Source: Alphaproteobacteria bacterium (GTDB taxonomy: Bacteria > Pseudomonadota > Alphaproteobacteria > Rickettsiales > JABSSG01). Taken from it: a stretch of DNA of 64,000 nucleotides. Positions 19,234 through 28,924 of the stretch are shown here, piece by piece. The stretch's first letter is position 1. Every line of letters starts with the position of its first letter. Position numbers and translations under genes: made by a program. The stretch spans positions 62,001 to 126,000 of the forward strand of contig JAUHXQ010000001.1 of the NCBI GenBank assembly GCA_030426905.1, read 5' to 3'. The notes beneath the pieces were generated by a model. The model saw nothing but the letters and a program-made list of their open reading frames with translations, was not told where the DNA came from and did not search any database.

Positions 19234-20049
19234 ATGAAAAACTTTTTTGTTACCACTTTTACTATTTACTTCATTATTTGCTTATTACTTTTTATATTTC
19301 AAAGACATTTTATTTTTTTACCTATGAAATGGACAGAAGATTTTTCTGGTTATAGCCTCAAAAACTCTGACGAAGTTATACTCACTACAACTGATAATGA
19401 AAAAATTATATCATGGTATAAAAAATCAAAAAGTAATGATTTGACTATTGTTTTTTTTCATGGAAATGCTGGTAATTTAATACATAGAATAGAGAAATTG
19501 ACTATTTTCAATAATTTCTCTGCTTATGGGTTATTAGCCATAGATTATCGAGGGTATGGTAAAAGTAGTGGCAAGCCAAGCGAAATAGGTTTTTACCAAG
19601 ATGCAAGAGCCGCTATTAACTTTTTAAAAAAACAGGGTATTGCCGAAAGTAATATGATTTTTTATGGAGAATCAATAGGTAGTGCAGTAGCTATAAAAAT
19701 GGCTACTGAATATTCTCCAAGGTTTATTGTACTTGAAGCTCCATTTACTTCGATAAAAGATATAGCCAATGAAGGAATTTTCAGGTTCTTTCCAGTAAGT
19801 TTATTATTACAAGATAATTTCCCTTCTATTAATTTAATAAAAGAAATCAAATCTCCTATATTGATAGTACATGGCATAAAAGATACCATAATACCTTTAT
19901 CTCATTCTTATAAATTATATCAAAAAATCACTACAGAAAATAAAAAATTGTTGCTATATGAAGAATTAGGACACAATAATATGGATCCCAACAAAATAAT
20001 AAGAGATATAGTACAGTTTAATGACTCTCTGCAACAAAACCTGAATTAA
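19234..20049 (+). CDS. Alpha/beta hydrolase with N-terminal membrane anchor
   Basis: The 271-residue protein has an N-terminal transmembrane helix (about 4-24). An alpha/beta-hydrolase fold of the Bem46/ABHD13-17 kind follows: oxyanion region FFHGNAGN, DYRGYGKSSG, nucleophile elbow YGESIGSAVA (Ser147), acid in HGIKDTIIP (Asp217) and His247 in ELGHNNMD. The triad is complete, so it should be an active serine hydrolase, perhaps an acyl-thioesterase or lipase facing the membrane; the substrate is unknown. The ATG at 19234 is used; an adjacent upstream TTG is less likely. It is convergent with the tlc genes, and the stop codons overlap. Confidence 0.85.
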   Translation: MKNFFVTTFTIYFIICLLLFIFQRHFIFLPMKWTEDFSGYSLKNSDEVILTTTDNEKIISWYKKSKSNDLTIVFFHGNAGNLIHRIEKLTIFNNFSAYGLLAIDYRGYGKSSGKPSEIGFYQDARAAINFLKKQGIAESNMIFYGESIGSAVAIKMATEYSPRFIVLEAPFTSIKDIANEGIFRFFPVSLLLQDNFPSINLIKEIKSPILIVHGIKDTIIPLSHSYKLYQKITTENKKLLLYEELGHNNMDPNKIIRDIVQFNDSLQQNLN

Positions 20050-21605
20050 TCATTACGATCATTTTTTTTAAAGATTTCTAGTGCCTTCTCATACTCTGTT
20101 GAAAGAAGTTTTACATCCGCTATCCATATTATAGAGACAATAATAAAAATTATCATCAAATAAGGAGTAATTGTTACAAAAGTTGCTGCAGGAAATATAA
20201 TAAATAACATAGATTGTATCATAGCACCACCTGACTTTGCAAATCTTGCTGCCACTACGTCTGCTGCGGCTTTTCCCTTAGTCTTTAATTCTTCATCAAT
20301 AGGAATATAAGACATTTCTTTAGTAGGATCGAAAAATGAGTATTTTGTACCTTTACTACACACATTTTGCATCAATCCAAACATTACAGCGAACCATAAC
20401 GGGCTAAAAAATGAAAACCAAGCAGAAAGATAAACATTTATAACTTGATCAAACACAACAAAAACAAAGAAACCTAATCCTGTGACAGCGAGAATCAATG
20501 GTGTTAATACAGCTCCAGAAAACCAGCTTATTTTATTTAAAATATTAGCACCTATCAACATCGCTATCATAGAGACGGCTCCTGTAAATATTTGTAAAGT
20601 TCCCATAAAATCAGCATACTGATTTTGACTAGGAAACAACTCTCTCACTTTAGCCTTCCAAGGTCCCTCTATTAAATTCATACTTATACCGTACGAAAGA
20701 AGTAATACAGCTATATATCCTATATATTTTGAAGAAAATACTACTTTCAAACCCTCCATAAATGATAGCTTTGGCTTTTTCTTTTTTGTCTTTTTCCCAG
20801 ACTCCAAAGCATACCTAGGATCAGTTAATACTTTTGTGTTAATATAGTAGCGTAAAAAAATCAAAACTGCACAAGATGCTATTACAAGAGTTAAAAGCGC
20901 ACTAATCATGTAAGAAGTTTTAGAAAAGAATTTTAACAAAAGACCTCCTACTATTAGCCCTATATTCGCTATAAAGCCAAACATAGGATAGAATTTTTTA
21001 GCCTCTTTCGTTTTTGTTACATCGTTTGCAAACTGCCAAAATAACAGTGATAACATTACAGATCCCCATAACTCTGCAAACACATAAAATAGAGGAAATA
21101 CCCATTGTCCATATAATTTAATAAACCACTTGAAATGCGCCAAATCAATATCAAAAAACAACAAGGTCACTTTTGCTTGAGATAAAGCTTCAATTACCCC
21201 AGGATCCGGATGTATAAAATGCATATACGGGTATAATAAAGTTCCAAAAATTATATAAAAAGAAGAAAAAATCACAATCCATGTATAGTAGATACGCTCC
21301 CTACTCATAAATGTAGTCATTTTTGCATAAGCTAACATCACAATAATTGCTGCAGGCGGTACTATATAAGACTTCACAAAAGAAATAGCTTCTGCGCCAA
21401 TATTAGGAACTAACATTGCATCTTTCAAGGATCTTAAGACATTATAGTTAAATAATGTAAATAACATCATTAGAGCCATAGGCAGAAACTTCTTTAATTC
21501 GTCTCTTTTAATTGGCCACAAAATACTTAATGTTTTTTGAAAAATTGTTAAGCTCGGTGCACTTGAAGCAACACCATTTACAAATAACTTTTTACTATCA
21601 GTCAT
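20046..21605 (-). CDS. tlc: Tlc-family ATP/ADP (nucleotide) translocase, copy 1
   Basis: The 519-residue protein has about 12 transmembrane helices of the Tlc/plastid nucleotide transporter family. Family blocks are clear: FLPMALMMLFTLFNYNVLRSLKD, shown in part here as FNYNVLRSLKD near residue 55, LFWQFANDVT, and FFDPTKEMSYIPIDEE near the C-terminal third. Such carriers exchange host ATP for ADP, or import other nucleotides. It starts 53 nt after its tandem paralogue. Which nucleotide each copy carries cannot be told; in Rickettsia only Tlc1 is an ATP/ADP exchanger while Tlc4 and Tlc5 import other nucleotides. Confidence 0.95.
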   Translation of the reverse strand: MTDSKKLFVNGVASSAPSLTIFQKTLSILWPIKRDELKKFLPMALMMLFTLFNYNVLRSLKDAMLVPNIGAEAISFVKSYIVPPAAIIVMLAYAKMTTFMSRERIYYTWIVIFSSFYIIFGTLLYPYMHFIHPDPGVIEALSQAKVTLLFFDIDLAHFKWFIKLYGQWVFPLFYVFAELWGSVMLSLLFWQFANDVTKTKEAKKFYPMFGFIANIGLIVGGLLLKFFSKTSYMISALLTLVIASCAVLIFLRYYINTKVLTDPRYALESGKKTKKKKPKLSFMEGLKVVFSSKYIGYIAVLLLSYGISMNLIEGPWKAKVRELFPSQNQYADFMGTLQIFTGAVSMIAMLIGANILNKISWFSGAVLTPLILAVTGLGFFVFVVFDQVINVYLSAWFSFFSPLWFAVMFGLMQNVCSKGTKYSFFDPTKEMSYIPIDEELKTKGKAAADVVAARFAKSGGAMIQSMLFIIFPAATFVTITPYLMIIFIIVSIIWIADVKLLSTEYEKALEIFKKNDRND

Positions 21606-21658
21606 TTTTTAATAGATTAATGGAAAACAAGAGTATTTTATAAAAATTTTAATTTTAA

Positions 21659-23176
21659 TCAAGCTCTATTTGTTTTTTCTTTAAATTTCTTTAAATACTG
21701 GAGATATTCTTTATTCAATAAATTTACATCAATTATCCAAATGAGAGCAATTATTGTAAATATTACCATTAAAAACGGAGATATACTAGAATATGTTGCT
21801 GTAGGAAAAATTATAAAGATAGATGATTGTATAAATGCGGCACCTGATTTAGCAAATCTTGCCCCCAAAACATCAACCGCAGCCTTACCTTTTGACTTTA
21901 ACTCTTCTTCAATTGGTATATAAGTCATTTCCTTTGTTGGATCAAACAACCCATATTTTGATGATTTACTAAGAATATTTTGTGTAGCCCCAAGCATTAT
22001 CGCTATAAACAGTGGATCAATGAAAAAAAACGAGCTCATCAGAACATAAATCATGTTATCAAACACAACAAACGAAAAAAATGCAATTCCTGTAGTAAAA
22101 ATCATTATGGGAGTTATAATAGCTGCAGCAAACCAACTATATTTTTTTAGTATAGTCACCCCTACTAAAGAAAAAAACACTGCAAGAATCCCATTCCATT
22201 GATTTATATTACCCATGAAATAGATATAATTGTTAGTTTCAGTGTATAATTCTCTTAGCTTAGCTTTCCAAGGCCCCTCTAGTAAATTTATAGCAATGCC
22301 ATATGACAACACCAGTACCACTATATAGCCTAAGTATTTAGATGCAAAAATTACTCTAATACTATCCATTAAAGGCAGTTTCTTTTTTATTTCTCCTGTC
22401 CTAACTTCTTTTTTACACCTCTCTTGAAAAAGAACCTTTTTATTAGTGTATAAAAGCAATAATAAAATTAATAGAGCAAAGCTTGCAAGTATAAGAAGCA
22501 AAGCTTGAACACTAGTAGTTGTACTATTACTAGCCGCATTAGAACCTTTAATATCGACAATGAATTTTATAACTCCCCCAGAAAAAAAAGTCCCCAAACT
22601 TCCCATTAAATTAAGCATTGGATAAAACCTTTTTGCTTGATCAGTTGGAACTATCTGATTTGAAAATTGCCAAAATAATAAAAAAATCATGGAGGACCCC
22701 CAAAGTTCAGCTAACACATAAAAAATTATGTATAACCATTTCCCATACACTAGCAAAAACCACTTAAAATAAGATAAATGTAAAGAAAAGAACTTTAGAT
22801 CAATGCTTGAATTAATTAATGCTGTAACTGCATTAGGATCAGGATGGAGTAAATCTTGGTTTGGGTAGAGTAAAAACGCAAATAACAAAAAATATGAAAA
22901 ATAAAACAGACCAAAGAGTATATATATTTGGTTTAAAGAAAACAAATTTGCTAATTTTATGTAAAATAACACAAGCAATATAGCAGCCGGAACCACAAAA
23001 TAAAATTTTACAAAGCTTACAGCTTCAGCACCAATATTAGGAACTATGAAGCTATCCTTCATTGCTTTTAGAGTATTATAATTAAAGATAGTTAAGAGCA
23101 GCATTAAAGCCATAGGGATAAATTTTTTCAATTCCCCTTTTTTTATTGGCCAAAGAAAGGATAACATGTGCTCCAT
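21659..23176 (-). CDS. tlc: Tlc-family nucleotide translocase, copy 2
   Basis: The 505-residue paralogue of the next gene has the same 12-helix architecture and blocks (FNYNTLKAMKDSFIVPNIG, LFWQFSNQIV, LFDPTKEMTYIPIEEEL). It lacks the roughly 20-residue hydrophilic N-terminal extension of copy 1 and has a longer serine/threonine-rich loop near residue 220 (SNAASNSTTTS). The ATG has an AAGAAG ribosome-binding site. The tandem arrangement suggests local duplication followed by divergence, possibly with a changed substrate. Together the two genes are the strongest sign of an obligate intracellular life. Confidence 0.95.
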   Translation of the reverse strand: MEHMLSFLWPIKKGELKKFIPMALMLLLTIFNYNTLKAMKDSFIVPNIGAEAVSFVKFYFVVPAAILLVLFYIKLANLFSLNQIYILFGLFYFSYFLLFAFLLYPNQDLLHPDPNAVTALINSSIDLKFFSLHLSYFKWFLLVYGKWLYIIFYVLAELWGSSMIFLLFWQFSNQIVPTDQAKRFYPMLNLMGSLGTFFSGGVIKFIVDIKGSNAASNSTTTSVQALLLILASFALLILLLLLYTNKKVLFQERCKKEVRTGEIKKKLPLMDSIRVIFASKYLGYIVVLVLSYGIAINLLEGPWKAKLRELYTETNNYIYFMGNINQWNGILAVFFSLVGVTILKKYSWFAAAIITPIMIFTTGIAFFSFVVFDNMIYVLMSSFFFIDPLFIAIMLGATQNILSKSSKYGLFDPTKEMTYIPIEEELKSKGKAAVDVLGARFAKSGAAFIQSSIFIIFPTATYSSISPFLMVIFTIIALIWIIDVNLLNKEYLQYLKKFKEKTNRA

Positions 23177-23260
23177 CTACTTCTTATAACCTATATTTAG
23201 TAAAATGCAAAGAAAAATACAAAATTTTAGCATTTTTTATGCTAATAATGCGCAATGAAT

Positions 23261-23289
23261 TTGCTATGATAATAAAAATAATATATAAT
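23261..23289 (+). promoter_or_regulatory. Candidate promoter for the phasin-like gene
   Basis: TTGCTA at 23261-23266 and a perfect TATAAT at 23284-23289 are 17 bp apart. They lie about 37 bp before the ATG at 23327, with an AAGAGG ribosome-binding site between. This is the best promoter match I noticed in the window. Confidence 0.45.
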
Positions 23290-23326
23290 TTATAGTATAC
23301 TTATTATTAAAAACTAAGAGGTTTTT

Positions 23327-23836
23327 ATGCAAAATACTTATGATGCAACAAGTTATTTTAAAGATTTTTTTCAGAATATGCTGTCTTTTAGCAAAGCTTT
23401 TGATTTTAAAGACTACATGTCAAAGCTTGATTTTAACAAAGTAATGGAAATAAATAAAAAAAATAGCCAATGCGCTTCTGAAATAAATGATATCATCAAC
23501 AACAAAGCTCAGTGTATAATGATGAAACAATCAGAAATGTTTCAGAATAATGTTAAAAATCTAATGGAAGCTTTCCAAAATTTTCCTAGCAATACCAATG
23601 ACCCTAACGATATAATTGCAAAGCAAAATCAGCTATATCAAATTAGTATGAAGCAGAACATGGAGTACGCTAAAGAAATCGCAAATCTCTTTACTCAAGC
23701 AAACATGGAAGTGTTTCAGAAATATATTGAGCAAATGCAAGAAAATATGAGTGAATATAGCGAAAATGCTATGCGCCAAGCACAAAAGGTAGAAAAAGCT
23801 TCCCAGCAACAGCAAAAAAAAGATAATTTTTCTTGA
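23327..23836 (+). CDS. Phasin-like protein
   Basis: The 169-residue, largely helical and soluble protein is rich in Gln, Asn and Met. Its pattern of a short hydrophobic N-terminal segment followed by amphipathic helices (ANLFTQANMEVFQKYIEQMQ) resembles the phasin family, whose members coat polyhydroxyalkanoate granules. No PHA synthase gene lies in this window, so a storage role is unproven. Phasin-like proteins are also seen in Rickettsiales, where their function is unclear. A strong ribosome-binding site (AAGAGG) precedes the ATG. It stands alone between the tlc genes and ruvA. Confidence 0.6.
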   Translation: MQNTYDATSYFKDFFQNMLSFSKAFDFKDYMSKLDFNKVMEINKKNSQCASEINDIINNKAQCIMMKQSEMFQNNVKNLMEAFQNFPSNTNDPNDIIAKQNQLYQISMKQNMEYAKEIANLFTQANMEVFQKYIEQMQENMSEYSENAMRQAQKVEKASQQQQKKDNFS

Positions 23837-23960
23837 TACAAAAAATTTGTTGCACAGATATATTAAAAGATATTAGGGTGGAGTTAATTAGTTCTGTGTG
23901 ATAAAACTCATTACTAATCTAGTTTTAAACAAAGCTTGTTAACTTTTTAATACAAAATTT

Positions 23961-24566
23961 ATGATTGGTAAAATCAAAGGAATAATAGACACTATTTATT
24001 CTGATTCTTTGATATTAGACGTACAAGGAGTAGGATATCTACTTCAATGCCCAAGAAAGACCCTTGGAAACATTAAAATTAATGACGAAATTGTATTATT
24101 CGTAGAAACATATGTGCGCGAAGATCAAATTACATTATACGGCTTTATCAGCTTAAGCGAAAAACAGTGTTTTTTAAAACTCATCACAGTTAAAGGAGTA
24201 GGACCAAAACTTGCTTTGCAAATTTTAAGTATACTCAGTGCAAATCAGATAATTAATGCTATTGTGGCAAAGGAACATAGTGTATTTTCACAAATAAATG
24301 GAGTAGGGCCAAAATTAGTTACCAGAATATTCACTGAATTAAAAGAACAAGACTTTGCTGGATTAGTTGCTACTAACTTTATTTGTGAAAAAGAAAATAA
24401 ATTACATAACTTAAAAGACGATGCAGTTTCTGCGCTAATAAATTTAGGTATCAGCAAGATAGATGCTCACTCTGCTATATCTAAAATAGTCAATGAACAA
24501 AAAAATATTAATCTAGGCGATCTAATTAAGCTTGCATTGCATTCCTTGCCTAAAAAAGTTACATAA
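23961..24566 (+). CDS. ruvA: Holliday junction DNA helicase subunit RuvA
   Basis: The 201-residue protein starts with the OB-fold domain I ([20 protein letters not shown]). It continues with the tandem helix-hairpin-helix domain II ([25 protein letters not shown]) and ends with the RuvB-binding domain III ([13 protein letters not shown]). It binds four-way junctions and loads RuvB. ruvC is not adjacent. It is followed by ruvB after a 10-nt gap. Confidence 0.95.
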   Translation: MIGKIKGIIDTIYSDSLILDVQGVGYLLQCPRKTLGNIKINDEIVLFVETYVREDQITLYGFISLSEKQCFLKLITVKGVGPKLALQILSILSANQIINAIVAKEHSVFSQINGVGPKLVTRIFTELKEQDFAGLVATNFICEKENKLHNLKDDAVSALINLGISKIDAHSAISKIVNEQKNINLGDLIKLALHSLPKKVT

Positions 24567-24576
24567 CATTCTAAAT

Positions 24577-25572
24577 ATGCTTAATAATATTGTTAACCAA
24601 ACAAAACAAACTGAAAAGGATGCAATAATAGAAGGAGGGTTACGTCCTAGAAACTTAAGTAATTTTATAGGACAAGAAAAAGTCAAAGAGAATCTAAAAA
24701 TTTTCATCCAATCTGCCAAGCAAAGAAAATCAATACTTGACCATATATTATTATATGGCCCCCCTGGTCTTGGAAAAACTTCATTAGCTCAAATTATAGC
24801 TAGAGAAATGGAAGTTAATTTTAAATCAACTTCTGGACCTTTACTATCTAAGGCAGCTGATCTTGCTTCTATAGTGACTAATTTGCAAGAAGGAGATGTA
24901 TTATTTATCGACGAAATACATAGGATTAACACAGCCATTGAAGAAGTATTATATTCTGCAATGGAAGATTTTAAACTCGATTTAATTATTGGAGAAGGAC
25001 CAAGCGCTAGAAGTATTACAATAGATATAGCCAAATTTACTTTAATAGGAGCAACAACAAGAATAGGTTTGCTAACTAAACCTCTGAGAGAAAGGTTTGG
25101 AATTCCACTAAGACTAAACTTCTATAACACAAGCAACTTAAAAATGATATTAATACAAGCAGCGCAGAAGCTCGCTATTGATATTAGTAATGAAGCAGCA
25201 CATGAAATTGCGACAAGATCCCGAGGCACTCCAAGAATTGCCCTACGTTTATTAAAAAGAGTAGCTGACTTTGCACATTGTAGCGATAGTAAAAAGATTG
25301 ATAAAAAAATTACTGATTACTCTTTAGAGCAGCTCGAAGTAGATAAATATGGATTAGATAATAATGATTATCGCTACTTGCAGTTCATTGCTAATAAATA
25401 TGATGGAGGACCTGTAGGCATAGAAACTATCTCTGCAGGACTAGCAGACCATAAAGACTCAATAGAAGAAACAATAGAGCCTTATTTAATTCAGCAAGGC
25501 TTTGTTCAGCGCACTTCTCGAGGAAGAATTCTTACTAAACTTGCCTTTAATTATCTTAATGGAAAACATTAA
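24577..25572 (+). CDS. ruvB: Holliday junction DNA helicase subunit RuvB
   Basis: The 331-residue AAA+ ATPase has Walker [15 protein letters not shown], Walker [11 protein letters not shown], sensor 1 LIGATTRIG and an arginine finger region in [12 protein letters not shown], with a C-terminal winged-helix DNA-binding domain. It drives branch migration with RuvA. I use the ATG at 24577; a longer frame starts at a TTG inside ruvA and adds residues not typical of RuvB. Convergent with the XRE-type gene 27 nt downstream. Confidence 0.96.
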   Translation: MLNNIVNQTKQTEKDAIIEGGLRPRNLSNFIGQEKVKENLKIFIQSAKQRKSILDHILLYGPPGLGKTSLAQIIAREMEVNFKSTSGPLLSKAADLASIVTNLQEGDVLFIDEIHRINTAIEEVLYSAMEDFKLDLIIGEGPSARSITIDIAKFTLIGATTRIGLLTKPLRERFGIPLRLNFYNTSNLKMILIQAAQKLAIDISNEAAHEIATRSRGTPRIALRLLKRVADFAHCSDSKKIDKKITDYSLEQLEVDKYGLDNNDYRYLQFIANKYDGGPVGIETISAGLADHKDSIEETIEPYLIQQGFVQRTSRGRILTKLAFNYLNGKH

Positions 25573-25599
25573 AAAAGAACTCAAGAAAGTTACAAAGAA

Positions 25600-25998
25600 T
25601 TATAGTACTTTTATTAAATCTAATATTTTTTTACGAGTTTCAGTACTAGAAACCTTAGAATAATATTTTATTAGGCAAATTAATTCTTTATCAGGAATAT
25701 TTTCAGAAGACCAATCAAAATCATCTCTTTCTTCTTGCATCTCAAAAGAAAAATTACTGACTTCATTCTCTTCTATACCTTCAAAAAAGTAACTTATATC
25801 AGTTTTTAAATAACGTGCTAACAAATAAAGATTACTACTAGAAATTTTATTTTGCCCCTTTTCATATTTTTGTATTTGTTGAAAAGATACACCTAAAATA
25901 TCGCCAAAATCTTGCAAACTTTTACCAGATTTTGCGCGCTTTAGTTTTATTTTATGGCCTATATAGCCATCAATAATTGAAGGAGAGGTCTTAACCAT
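25600..25998 (-). CDS. XRE-family helix-turn-helix regulator
   Basis: The 132-residue protein has one N-terminal HTH_3 domain (about 11-66), with the recognition region SFQQIQKYEKGQNKISSSNL. An acidic C-terminal tail of unknown function follows. It lies directly after lnt (8 nt), as in many other alphaproteobacteria where an XRE regulator follows lnt, so it is a conserved chromosomal regulator and not a phage remnant. Its targets are unknown. Confidence 0.85.
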   Translation of the reverse strand: MVKTSPSIIDGYIGHKIKLKRAKSGKSLQDFGDILGVSFQQIQKYEKGQNKISSSNLYLLARYLKTDISYFFEGIEENEVSNFSFEMQEERDDFDWSSENIPDKELICLIKYYSKVSSTETRKKILDLIKVL

Positions 25999-26006
25999 TT
26001 ACTATC

Positions 26007-27542
26007 TTATACACAGAAAGCCCTGTTCACTGTTAAATTAATTATCAGTAAAAAGAATAAAATTATAAATAATGTATAGTCACCATTTATACTATAAATA
26101 GTTGAATATGCAATGGGAAAAGGTATTTTTTCATCTATAACACCCTCTTTATTTAATGGTAGAGAATGTAAATACCTACCATAAGGATCCGTGATAGCAG
26201 AAATACCCGTGTTAGCCGCTCGTATTATAGGAATTCCATACTCTATAGATCGTAATATAGTCATATCTAAATGTTGATACGGCCCCGGAGAATTACCATA
26301 CCATGCATCATTTGTAAAATTAATTAACAATTTAGGAATACCAGATTTTTTATTTAGTATCTCCTTTGGAAAGAAAGATTCATAACATATTAATGGTCTA
26401 AAAGAGGGTAAATCCTTGATTTTTATAACTTTAACTGTTGTACCTGGGCTAAAGTCAGATAATCCATGGGTAATCTTGTTAATGCTAAAAGGTAAAAACT
26501 TCCTATAAGGTATGTATTCTCCAAATGGAACTAAGTGAATTTTATCATACGAGTCTACAACTTTGCCTTCATGATCAATAACAAAAATAGAATTCCACAC
26601 CTCCAAATTTTTACCATATTTGAGACCACCTGATATGAGATAGCTATTTTTAGGAATTGCTTTTTTGACCAAATTACGCGTTTCCTCTTTATTTAGAGGG
26701 TAAGTAGAAGTAGCTGATTCTGGCCAAATAATATAATTATTATCTTTTAAAGATTCACTAGTTAAGGCTATAGTCTTTAATAAATTTTTATATTGTTGTT
26801 GAGCACTCCACTTCAAATGTTGGCTTATATTAGGCTGCACTATTCTAATGTGATATTTGGTAAACTCTACATTCGCATTTTGTAGTCTATATTTGCCATA
26901 AATATAGTTGATTATAGGTAGAGATATAAATGCGCATATTGCAATTATTGGAAGTTTTAAACTACCCTTATTAAAAGCAGAGTTAGCTATTACAAAAATT
27001 ACTGATATAGAACAAAGCAGTATAAAGCTTAATAAAAAGACTCCTCCTATAGATGCAGATTGTAGCATTACAGTACTTCTACTTAAGCTATAACCTAATG
27101 CTAACCAGGGAAAGCCTGTAAAAAGGTTAGTTCTTATAATTTCAAATAATGTCCAAAGACATACAAATAATACCGCAAAACCAGTAGTAGATCCATTTTG
27201 CGGCTTCAACTTGTGCACTATTATTCCTAATACACCTATATATAAAGCTAAAATTAGTGGAATAAAAATTATCGCAAATGGTATTAACCATCCAAATAAC
27301 TTATTATCAACTAATAAAGAATATGAAATCCAATACAGCCCTCCTAGAAAATAGCCAAAACCAAATGACCATCCGATAAAAAAGGATTTTCTATAAGACT
27401 TAGACTTATACAACATCCTCATAAATATCGGGAAAGTGATAAAAATCAGTAATAACCAATAAGTAGGCGCAAATGCATAAGAACTCACAAAACCTATAAT
27501 GATCGAAAGTAAATAATTATATAGGCTTTTATTTTTACTCAT
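26007..27542 (-). CDS. lnt: Apolipoprotein N-acyltransferase
   Basis: The 511-residue protein has about six N-terminal transmembrane helices, a periplasmic nitrilase-like domain and a last helix at the C-terminus. The catalytic triad is visible: Glu in IIWPESATSTYP, Lys in YDKIHLVPFGEYIP and Cys in PLICYESFFP. It adds the third acyl chain to outer-membrane lipoproteins; candidates here are the Pal-like protein, RlpA and the small lipoprotein at 29334. Its start overlaps the end of ybeY by 8 nt. Confidence 0.95.
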   Translation of the reverse strand: MSKNKSLYNYLLSIIIGFVSSYAFAPTYWLLLIFITFPIFMRMLYKSKSYRKSFFIGWSFGFGYFLGGLYWISYSLLVDNKLFGWLIPFAIIFIPLILALYIGVLGIIVHKLKPQNGSTTGFAVLFVCLWTLFEIIRTNLFTGFPWLALGYSLSRSTVMLQSASIGGVFLLSFILLCSISVIFVIANSAFNKGSLKLPIIAICAFISLPIINYIYGKYRLQNANVEFTKYHIRIVQPNISQHLKWSAQQQYKNLLKTIALTSESLKDNNYIIWPESATSTYPLNKEETRNLVKKAIPKNSYLISGGLKYGKNLEVWNSIFVIDHEGKVVDSYDKIHLVPFGEYIPYRKFLPFSINKITHGLSDFSPGTTVKVIKIKDLPSFRPLICYESFFPKEILNKKSGIPKLLINFTNDAWYGNSPGPYQHLDMTILRSIEYGIPIIRAANTGISAITDPYGRYLHSLPLNKEGVIDEKIPFPIAYSTIYSINGDYTLFIILFFLLIINLTVNRAFCV

Positions 27543-28041
27543 AAGGAGAATCTATTCCAAATTTATGCAAAATTTCTACTTCGAGTTTCTCCATAATTTT
27601 TGCCTCTTCTTCTGAATTATGGTTAAAACCTAGCAAGTGCAATAAAGAATGTATAAATAAGTGAATAAAATGATCTATAATAGAAATATTTCTAGTCAGA
27701 GCTTCTTTTTTTATTGTTTCAAAAGAAAATAAGATATCACCTAAAAATAAATATTCACTGATAAAGCCATTTTGCTTAACAACAGGACTTTCTGCAGGAA
27801 ATGATAAAACATTCGTAGAACTATCTTTATCACGAAATTTTGCATTATACTTTCTTATGACGTTATCATTTGTTAATATCAAAGATATTTCTACACTCTT
27901 CACATTCAAGGATAATCCCTCTAAAGTATATACTACTAACTCTTCTAGAGAATATTTATCATTGAGCAAGATGAGATAATTACTCCATTTTTGCTCTTCT
28001 AAATTTACATCTATATGTACATTTAATTTTTTATTAATCAT
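27535..28041 (-). CDS. ybeY: Endoribonuclease YbeY
   Basis: The 168-residue protein has the zinc-binding signature HSLLHLLGFNH (H-x3-H-x5-H) near residue 135 and NVLSFPAESP upstream. YbeY takes part in 16S rRNA 3'-end maturation and ribosome quality control. It is followed by overlapping lnt, a common order in alphaproteobacteria (ybeY, lnt, XRE regulator). Confidence 0.93.
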   Translation of the reverse strand: MINKKLNVHIDVNLEEQKWSNYLILLNDKYSLEELVVYTLEGLSLNVKSVEISLILTNDNVIRKYNAKFRDKDSSTNVLSFPAESPVVKQNGFISEYLFLGDILFSFETIKKEALTRNISIIDHFIHLFIHSLLHLLGFNHNSEEEAKIMEKLEVEILHKFGIDSPYE

Positions 28042-28085
28042 ATTATATGATAATTAAGTGAATTATAATTTAGGTGGTTAAAAAT

Positions 28086-28484
28086 ATGGAACTTTTGCTT
28101 GTTAGTATAATTCTTGTATTAATTTTTGCAACTATCTTTGTCATCTATATAAAGCATAAACATAAGCAATCAAATATTATATCTAGCTCAGAAGATTCAT
28201 CAGATCCTCTAGAACGAAAAAACCTATTCAGCAAAGGAGGAATAAAAATCATGTCTTATGAAGAAGCTCTAGAAGCATCTAAGCAATTCATTTATGACAT
28301 TACTAGGCTAGTTATGCAAAAATTTACTCCTGACGCAAAGCAAGAGTTATCAGATATTGGTAGGCAAATGCTACAAGCTGGTATGGAATATTTTCATGTC
28401 GTTGATATATTTAGCTTATCTCTACAAAAACAACAACGCTCTATATCTAAGAAAAAGGATATAACTTCTAGTAAAAGAGTTTAA
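28086..28484 (+). CDS. Small membrane-anchored protein of unknown function
   Basis: The 132-residue protein has one N-terminal transmembrane helix (about 2-23), a polar linker and a conserved-looking helical domain (SYEEALEASKQFIYDITR, FTPDAKQELSDIG). An AGGTGG ribosome-binding site at 28072-28077 supports the ATG at 28086. The pattern reminds me of the rickettsial DUF2660 family, but I am not sure. It is divergent from ybeY (44 nt) and convergent with rpsT. No function can be assigned. Confidence 0.75.
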   Translation: MELLLVSIILVLIFATIFVIYIKHKHKQSNIISSSEDSSDPLERKNLFSKGGIKIMSYEEALEASKQFIYDITRLVMQKFTPDAKQELSDIGRQMLQAGMEYFHVVDIFSLSLQKQQRSISKKKDITSSKRV

Positions 28485-28495
28485 TATTTAAGTTT

Positions 28496-28510
28496 ATTCC
28501 TCGTAGGAAT
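28496..28510. terminator. Possible bidirectional terminator between the small membrane gene and rpsT
   Basis: ATTCCT and AGGAAT form a perfect 6-bp stem with a CGT loop, followed on the plus strand by TATTATT. The site lies between two convergent genes. The stem is short and the T-run imperfect, so it may be weak. Confidence 0.4.
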
Positions 28511-28556
28511 TATTATTCGCACCTATGGCAAAATTAAAATGGATTTGCTATAAAAA

Positions 28557-28820
28557 CTAAGCAATAGCTTTTATTTTTGCAGATAATTTACTCACTTGTC
28601 TTGAGGCAGTGTTTTTCTTTAACACACCTTTAGTAACTCCCTTCATAATTTCAGATTGAGTTTCAATAAATTTTTTTGATGCTGCTTCTTTATCATTTTT
28701 GACTATTAACATCTCAAGATTTTTTATATAGGTACGTATTCTACTGACTCTATTCTTGTTGATGATAGTACGCCTTGCACTGCGCCTAATTGCCTTTTTG
28801 GATGAGCTATGATTTGCCAT
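28557..28820 (-). CDS. rpsT: 30S ribosomal protein S20
   Basis: The 87-residue, very basic protein begins MANHSSSKKAIRRSARRT and has the two long S20 helices. It binds 16S rRNA in the small subunit. It is a single-gene unit, convergent with the small membrane protein. Length is normal. Confidence 0.95.
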   Translation of the reverse strand: MANHSSSKKAIRRSARRTIINKNRVSRIRTYIKNLEMLIVKNDKEAASKKFIETQSEIMKGVTKGVLKKNTASRQVSKLSAKIKAIA

Positions 28821-28924
28821 TATTAAATAAAAGTTTTAGTTTAATTATTTTAAGTATAACTTTTAGCATTTTTTGCTATAATATGTCAAGCTCATAATAA
28901 GAGCTTATGAATATTTGAGTCTTT

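Noticed and set aside
24532-24576. Extension of ruvB into ruvA from a TTG
   Set aside because: The extra residues are not part of RuvB and the ATG at 24577 gives the normal N-terminus.
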